From Saccharina japonica (taxonomy: Eukaryota; Sar; Phaeophyceae; Laminariales; Laminariaceae), in contig MEHQ01002414.1 of NCBI GenBank assembly GCA_008828725.1, forward strand, positions 79,059-143,058: a stretch of DNA of 64,000 nucleotides, read 5' to 3'. Both the position numbers and the translations under genes were made by a program. A model generated the notes under the pieces. That model was not told the DNA's origin, searched no databases, and saw only the letters and a program-made list of their open reading frames with translations. Each line of letters starts with the position of its first letter. The stretch's first letter is position 1. Positions 57,351 through 64,000 of the stretch are shown one piece after another.

Positions 57351-57521
57351 GGTCGGGTTGGCACATCGAGCTGGTTTGAAAGTTGGGATTGCGACCGCCA
57401 TGAATAGTTTTGAGGCGCCACGGCCGGGGTACACTGTTCTATGGTCTGTAGGCGTGAGCGCGGCTGTTGTCCCGGTGGCCTCGCGTCGTGGTTCACGCGT
57501 TATCGCCTCGGTCGTGGTCAT
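57231..57521 (-). pseudogene. Unknown coding relic, minus copy
   Basis: The minus-strand frame is open for 96 codons and matches the relic at 55070-55201 at protein level over about 40 residues (KRV-D--, YA-D--STIAVAV-PVA-Q--VHPPKIP). The plus strand of the same stretch is also stop-poor. Downstream on the minus strand, ESDGFLACATERKNMPA continues in a composite reading. I cannot assign a family or intact ends, so it is listed as a relic. Confidence 0.4.
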
Positions 57522-57599
57522 CTATGCGATCAAGAAATACGCCATGTTGTACCTTGGACGTTTACCCACCGTGGACATGCCGGTCCAAGTCGGCCCAAC

Positions 57600-57905
57600 T
57601 CCCAAATTTGATTGGAATTCTACCCAGAAAAGGTTTTGGGACCTTCTTGGTTTTATATTTCTAATGTAAAACGAATATTCCCCAAAACATTGATCTTTGG
57701 TGGTGGTGCGGGTTTTGACCAATGAAAGCGAATTTTGATTTTATTTTTTCCAAATTGAATTATATTTTTATTCGTTAGCATGGGCCCTTAGTCCAAGTAA
57801 TTGTTAATCGCGAAGTTTGGTTTCATTTAAAACCAGTATTTTTGTGTTGTGTCGAGCTCCTCAAGTGACAACCCTCAGAAGCAAAATGGTGCACCTCTAC
57901 GGTAG
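57600..57905 (+). repeat. Probable third, diverged copy of the arm sequence
   Basis: TTCGTTAGCATGGGCCCTTAG near 57774 corresponds to TTCGTTGATTTGGGCCCTA near 55460, and GAGCTCCT-AAGTGACA and GGTGCACCTCTACGGTAGCA near 57855-57905 correspond to 55720-55775. Similarity is patchy. Confidence 0.45.
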
Positions 57906-60580
57906 CATGCGTTCATAGCCTAAATGACGCACTTATTTGTGAATCAAGCATATCGCAAATACCCCCCATTCCTTTAACGACCCTTACTTGATAAGAACAA
58001 CACAAGCGCCGACTGCATTAGGACACTAAAAGGCCAGTGTCGTCTACGCCGTGGTGACATGAAGTGACATTAAAACAACTACCCAACCCCCCATAGCGTC
58101 CACAAATGTACTTCACCCAAACTCGCATAATCCCTCCGTGACAACAACCAAACAAAAGTCAATCAATATCGCTGCATGGACACGTCCAAATCAACCCCTC
58201 CCAGCATCCACCTATCTCTTTGTAGGCAGGCACACAATACACCCCCCCCCCACCGCCTCGCGATCAACCACCGTTTGATCTACCCCTCCTTGCCTGGTTG
58301 GTGAGACTCCAACGAACTCTGTTCCGGCATTATAGGGGTGCGAGGGTCTACCATCATACAACTACGGCCGTGCACGACATGGCTGCACCGCCCCCTAACC
58401 GAAATGACCACCGTTTTACTCAACAACCACCACGCAGGCACCGATAAAAACGATACAGTTACAATTCAGCCAAACTGACCTCATCAACCCCCAGACAAAC
58501 TGACGCCAATCTAGCTCATGCAAATGATGTACTTCGTGTAAAGATACCCCCCCACCCAAACGCCCCCCCTCCCGAATACCTTAGCGGCGACAGCATGAAG
58601 AAAATATATGGCCAGCGTCCGGCGCATCGTGTTACGTAAGCAGTTCGAGTTTAGCAAGTACTATTAGCCCTGTTGTCGCAACAACCGAATAGCAACGTCA
58701 TCGTGTGACAAACACATCTGAACTGTTCACCGCCACCCCCCAAAACAAAACTGATCAACACTTTATTTTAGGATCACCATTTAAGCACCTGCTGTTTTAA
58801 CACACTACACATACTGGCTACTAAACGGTTGTGGACATAGCACCTACCCTCGCCCCCCCACCCCCTATCCCCAGACGAGCCTTGTTATCAAACAGGTACC
58901 ATGAGACGACCACAAACACGTTCAAAGACGCAAATTCCTACGGTATGCGTGTTTATTGGAATGTTACCTGCCATCGCACGCCATCATCTAAACCATGACC
59001 CCATAAACCGGCTGATATCTCATATAGGCTACTTTGTCGTCACATGTACAAAGCACATTAACTGGTCCCAGGGCCCACGTCTCAGTAAAACGACCATTAC
59101 ATAAATGAAACGCTTTTTGCGGGCCACGGCGTGGAGGAACAGCCACCGCCTAAGTACACAATTTACGTCGACCACGATTGTGCTAGGACTGCCTGTAAAG
59201 ACAGAGTCAACCGTCCGGACACGCGACGGCACGGAAGTATCAAGCTACGTGGTTCGATCCCGACCTTGCACCACACGCAAGCGCGTGGAACACATTTACG
59301 ACCTCCATGTATGGACCATCAGTGACTGAGATGTATGATTAACCCACGGTAGGCAGTACGATGCTGATGGGTGACTTTTGCAGTGTATGGAGACTGCTCC
59401 GTGCCAAGAATGGTAATTGTTTAACCGGTCAAATATATATTGAGCATGTTGTGGACAATGTCCAAACAGTACATCTATAGAAATATCGGGGGATACTGGG
59501 GTCTGCACCGACGACCAGCCACTTTATCTAATTTGGTTGGATTTAGATCATCGCCCGTCCATTAAATGACGATTTCGGTTTTGATCAATATTGTGCTGAG
59601 CGATCCCCCACCCGGACATGGTACGAATGCACAGTACGCCGTATGATAATGGTGTGCTACGCGTACCACATGAAAGGATTGTGTTGTTTCGCATCCAATT
59701 TGACATAATCGCCCTTTCCTCTGTCCCTCCTACGTAGTGATATCTCAGATCGGGGGCCACACACCAGTCTCTTCCTCTCTCTCGCAACTACGGTGCGTGC
59801 CTTCTAATGTTTATCGCGAGCCGAGTACTACAACGCGTTTCCCCATTGTCTACTTGCGTTGAAGTTTTCCCACACCGTGCATTTGGTGGTGTTGTTTGGT
59901 CTGACAAGCTCCCGTCGACAGAAACAAAACAAAAGGTTTGATCAACATCAAGCTGTGCAATCCCCCGGTGGTATGATGGGTGAATACACCGTAGGAAGTA
60001 CGAAACTGGTGTGTGATGCGTAGAGCGTGTAACGACTGACTACATGCGATAATTTATGTTGTGTACTTTTTCAAATGTTGAACGATCCATAAACAATCTT
60101 CAAACGGCAAGCCCCCAGAAGGATAAGCAATAGCTGGGGTCTGCAAGCAAAACAAACAAGTGGATCTTCTCTTTCTGTTTTATTTGTGACGCTTCAAACG
60201 TCTACCCGGGAAGGGATGGGGCAGTAACCAGGGCAATCATGGTAAGACAGATACACTGGTATCCGATGGGCAAGGTGTCTAACGGCGTAACATTTGCACC
60301 CGTATCCGAGCATGATGGGTAGCTATCCCCAGCGGAGGGCTTCCACCAGGGTGAGCAATGTTTGGCGCTAAACAGTGAATATTCCTCCCGCAGCATTTCA
60401 CCCCATACTCAGATGTTACTGAATACCTGCTTCATTGCATTGACTGAGAACCCCCCCCACACCTCCTCTAACCCGTGGCGAGTGTTTGGGAGCTCAGTAG
60501 TAAATATGTACCGTAAAATGGGTCTCCAAAGTGTACCACACCTTTAAAAACAAAAACGCTATCCTACGTCCGTTTCTCGC
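57906..60580. other. Repeat-poor region without a firm gene
   Basis: A partial copy of repeat family R lies at 58288-58395. C-rich runs occur at about 58225, 58550 and 58855. A plus ORF at 59105-59329 ends EHIYDLHVWTISD, reminiscent of a short cation-diffusion-facilitator motif, but the rest does not fit. A relative of the 1140/3105 repeat lies near 59690-59830. Otherwise nothing is recognised. Confidence 0.4.
58288..58395 (+). repeat. Dispersed repeat family R, partial copy
   Basis: Shares GCCTGGTTGGTGA, GGTGCGAGGGTCTA and ACAACTACGGCCGTGCACGA with the other family members. It is flanked on both sides by C-rich runs. Confidence 0.65.
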
Positions 60581-60589
60581 GTATATATC

Positions 60590-61140
60590 CCTTCTGCACC
60601 TCCCGTCCCACCCCCTCCGCCTATGGATTTGTTTATATATTTATAGGTTGGGATGGCGTCGGTTGGCGACGGCGCTGTCAAACACGCCTCTTGCTAGACA
60701 ACCAGGGTATTTTTTCTTCTTTTTTGAGGTCACCAAGGCTGGGGGTCGAGTTAGATCATTTTTGCGGGGTAGAGAACCTCTGCTCTGCACAAGGGGACTT
60801 ATCGTATCACGTTGTGTGTGTATTGTAAGGCACTCACGAGGAAGTTACACCGTGCTCCTATTGCTGTCTCAGGAAGTGGCCACACCAGAAATCAAATGAA
60901 CGAATTGAAGCTGTCATACATATGCAAGTCCGCCTCAAAAGCGTTCTGTGTGGGATGCAGCTCATCCTTCCTGCGAATCGCGTAACACCTCACGGCGGTT
61001 CGCGCTTGGTGCTAGCAATGTGTCCCTGGTCGGTGAAAACCCCACATGCTCCGTCCCGCATTGTAGGGATGCGAGGGTTTATGTTCATACGACTACGGCC
61101 ATGCATGAATTTGCATTACCCCTCCACCTCCCCCACCGAT
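60590..61140 (+). repeat. Dispersed repeat family R, long copy
   Basis: Homologous to the inverted copy at 36222-36830 from CCTATGGATTTGTTTATATA through GGCGTCGGTTGGCGACG, GACAACCAGGGTA and GTGGCCACACCAGAAATCAA to the GGGATGCGAGGGTTTATG core. It runs directly into the tandem duplication at 61021, so the family may be longer than the shared part. Confidence 0.7.
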
Positions 61141-62205
61141 GCAGGTTGATAATATTAATGACCAAAACTTCCTCGAAAAACAGAGGCAACCCTCACTCAA
61201 CTGCGTCAACCACAAAAAACGTAGACGTACTCAACTGACCACAGAAGAACCACCGGTCATGCTCTTCTTCCGTAACCCCAACCCCACCCCCCTTTCCCGT
61301 TACCGTCACCGATGGATGGTTGAATCTGTCGGCCCCAGCTCCTATAAGGTTTCCTGTTTTCATCGAAGCCTGACCTACTGCCCACCATCAATGACGAGCT
61401 TGGTACCGTCTTCAGGATACCGTCACGGTGCAGGCGGTGGGTTTGCCTGGGAAACCCCCCCACGAAACGCGCAATATCTACCCACAAACGTGGCTTAAAC
61501 ATTTGTTCGCGAAACTCGATCAAACGTTCTGTGCGCTAGTTCTAAACCAAGAATACAAGTAAAAATATCATACAAACCGGTAGTTGCCTAGTTTTTAAGG
61601 TCAATCGGTCAGTAACGCTATCTAGCCAGATAGCAGTACTCCCCTACCGTGCCGCTGCTCTCTCGTGCTTAGTAGTTTTTGTCGCCCTCTTCTTTAGCAG
61701 CGGCGTACAAAACTATGCGTAAACGTGGAAGGAGTACTTACCGTAGTATCATACCCGTCTCAGTGCATTTCGCTTGGGCCCCGTGTCGGCCCCAGTTTGA
61801 GGCGTCGGGCGTCGGACGTTTAGACCTCGCGATAATGGGTCGACGTGCGACGGTAGATGTACCACCTAAATTTAATGCGATTCCTTACTTGAGGAACTGC
61901 TATACTTCGCCCTAAGCCCCGTACTCAGCGAACCCGAGGGTGCAGCCGTGAGGAAACAGCCTCATACATTCCTTAGGAAAACCACTGCCTTCGAACAAAA
62001 TACTCCATTCTACGGTGTTTTAGCCTAATCGGGTTAAGGAGCCAAGTGAAGTCGTACACGTTGTTTGGTTAAAAAACGCTAGGCCTATCGTAACACGCGT
62101 CATGGACGCAAACACAATCCTGAGGGCGTTTTATAACTACAGAGCAATACCAGGAAAAGCGACAATCAATTCGGTACTCAAACACAGTCTATACAAGAAA
62201 ACTGT
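61021..62205 (+). repeat. 1.19-kb tandem duplication, unit A
   Basis: Unit A matches unit B (62207-63430) over its length at an offset of about 1184-1196 bp, with many point differences and small gaps. Shared strings include ACCGGTCATGCTCTTCTTC, GGTTGAATCTGTCGGCCCCA, CGATCAAACGTTCTGTGCGC and GACCTCGCGATAATGGGTCG. The unit begins with the repeat family R core. Similar peptides are seen in both units on both strands, but frames are short and breaks differ. Confidence 0.85.
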
Positions 62206-62206
62206 C

Positions 62207-63430
62207 TCCGTCATCGGTGAAAACGCAACATGCTCCGTCCCGGTATTGTAGGGATGCGAGGGTCTATGGTCATACGACTACGACCATGCATGAAATTGCA
62301 TTACCCCTCCACCCCCACCACCGATGGAGGTTTGAAATATTAATGACCAAAACTTCCTTGAAAAAAAGAGGCAACCCTCACTCAATTACGTCAACCACAA
62401 AAAACGTTAACGTACTCAGCTGACCAAAGAAGAACCACCGGTCATGCTCTTCTTCGGTAACCCCAACCCCACCCCCCTTTCCCGTTACCGTCACCGACGG
62501 ATGGTTGAATCTGTCGGCCCCAACTCCTATAACTTTTCCTGCTTTCATCGAAGCCTAACCTACTGCCCATCATTAATGACGAGCTGGGTACCGTCTCCAG
62601 GATACCGTCACGGTGCAGGTGGTGATTTTGCCTGGGAACCCCCCCCCCACGAAAAAAAGCGCAATATCTACCCAGCAGAAACATGGCTTAAACATTTGTT
62701 CGCGAAACTCGATCAAACATTCTGTGCGCTAGTTCTAAACCAAGAATACAAGTTAAAATATCATACAAACCGGTAGTTGCCTGGTTTTTAAGGCCAATCG
62801 GTCAAAACGCTATCTAGCCAGATAGCAGTAGTCCCCTACCGTGCCGCTGCTCTCTCGTGCTCCGTATTGCTTGTCGCCCTCTTCTTTAGCAGCGGCGTAC
62901 AAACTATGCGTAAACATAGAAGGAGTACATACCGAAGTATCATACCCGTCTCAGTGCATTTCGCTTAGTAGGCCCCCATCTCGGCCCCAGTTCGAGGCGT
63001 CGGGCGTCGGGCGTTTAGACCTCGCGATAATGGGTCGACCTGCGACGGTAGATGTACCACCCACACATAATGAGATTCCTTACTTGTGGAACTGCTATAC
63101 CTCGCCCTAAGCCCCGTATTGAGGGAACCTGAAGGCGGAGCCATGATAAAACAGCCTCATACATTACCTAGGAATATCGCTGCCTTCAAATAAAATACTC
63201 CATTCAATGGTGATTTAGCTGCATCGGGTCGAGGAGCCCAGTAAAGTCGCACACATTGTCTGGTTAAAAACTGCTAGCCCTATCGTAACATGCGTCATGG
63301 ACGCAAACACATTCCTGAGGGCGTGTCACAGCTACAGAGTACCTGCCGCCGTATCTGGGACAGAGCAATCCCCTGTCAGAGAAAACCACAAACGGTTCGG
63401 TACTCAAACACAGCAGTGTATTCAAGAACA
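62207..63430 (+). repeat. 1.19-kb tandem duplication, unit B
   Basis: Second unit of the duplication. It ends with TTCGGTACTCAAACACAGCA, matching the string just before its own start (62170-62190), which confirms the tandem arrangement. Confidence 0.85.
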
Positions 63431-64000
63431 CTTCACACATCTTCGGACCCGAGTTGAACCTGATATATACTGGTACATGATCACATATACCTGGTAACAG
63501 GTATAGGTAAATGTTACCAGGGATATATAGAGATGTATTGGACGTGTATTCACCATAAACGTAATATTTTATAAATACCTATCGTAAATATATACTGCAT
63601 ATGGAATCATGCCGGACCCTCTTCTCCCGAATAAAACGCGGCGTGGCTCAGGAGAAAGAGCAAACGAGACTATGCGCTACCACATTTATTGTAAACCCCC
63701 GGAATAAGCATCATCACCCCCTGTCGTCCCTACTTAATTGGCCTTCGCCCCCGCCCCCTCCCCTCCCCTCCTCGATACCGTACACGTCTCGTCTAACTAG
63801 CAAACGGGTTCTTTCGTTTGCATAAGGGGCTGCTGATACGCCATGGCTTCCGCACCAATGCGCGCAAATGCACAATATCAAACATATCTAGATCTAGATG
63901 ACCTCGACAATACGATTATGTCCAGCACAAGATCTGTATAGCACACACCCAACTCAGGTACCGTGTGCGCTGCAAAATGAAGGTTACACGACTGGCTCCC
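63431..64000. other. No gene recognised
   Basis: A small hairpin lies at about 63490-63522 (CCTGGTAACA with TGTTACCAGG). The rest shows C-rich runs near 63740-63770 and no exon or element. Confidence 0.4.

Noticed and set aside
57295..57669. 124-codon plus-strand frame from a GTG
   Set aside because: It lies antisense to the relic conserved in the inverted copy, and the conserved peptides are on the minus strand.
59240..59262. TGGTTCGATCCCGA string resembling a tRNA T-arm
   Set aside because: The flanking bases cannot form the 5-bp T stem, and no D or anticodon arm is found upstream.

Overview
This is a nuclear-genome window from a eukaryote, probably a microbial alga or alga-like protist. 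It has a spliced gene, canonical GT-AG splice signals, LTR and non-LTR retrotransposon sequence, several classes of inverted-repeat DNA transposon, and many unrelated tandem repeats. There is no operon structure, no ribosomal or transfer RNA gene that I can recognise, and no CRISPR array. The LINE C-terminus and the multi-pass membrane protein remind me of sequences from stramenopile and other algal genomes, but that is an impression and I could not test it.

Layout. 1-5 kb: diverged tandem units plus an inverted dispersed repeat pair. 5.4-5.8 kb: a hairpin (foldback) element. 7.4-9.9 kb: a GTTA-rich tandem repeat split by a Tc1/mariner-like element (TA target site), itself split by a TTAA-flanked element. 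10.7-14.6 kb: two abutting arrays built from short inverted repeats (ACCCTG/CAGGGT, then CAATAGGTATCGATA). 15.7-16.3 kb: a second giant hairpin. 18.5-19.2 kb: second TTAA element. 19.5-21.4 kb: GC-rich satellite alternating ~178 and ~240 bp units. 21.7-23.1 kb: hAT-like element with an 8-bp target duplication. 23.1-24.4 kb: another terminal-inverted-repeat element. 24.4-26.3 kb: AT-rich AATTCC array. 29.0-40.8 kb: the one convincing protein-coding locus, a multi-pass membrane protein in two exons separated by about 9.1 kb, whose 3' end is tandemly repeated as broken copies. That interval holds a second hAT-like element (35.7-37.6 kb) and a 165-bp MITE. 43.9-51.1 kb: a structurally complete copia-type LTR retrotransposon on the minus strand, with equal 554-bp LTRs, a CTCTC target duplication and a half-tRNA primer site, but no visible gag-pol; a LINE fragment and MITEs lie inside it. 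51.2-54.3 kb: more tandem and palindromic arrays and a 303-bp MITE. 55.0-57.4 kb: two inverted copies of an unrecognised, decayed coding sequence. 58-63.4 kb: a dispersed repeat family and a 1.19-kb tandem duplication.

The window is mostly a graveyard of mobile elements and satellite arrays around one gene. Most open frames are of the length expected by chance in 64 kb (many 60-140 codon frames) or are stop-poor repeats, so they are not called as genes.
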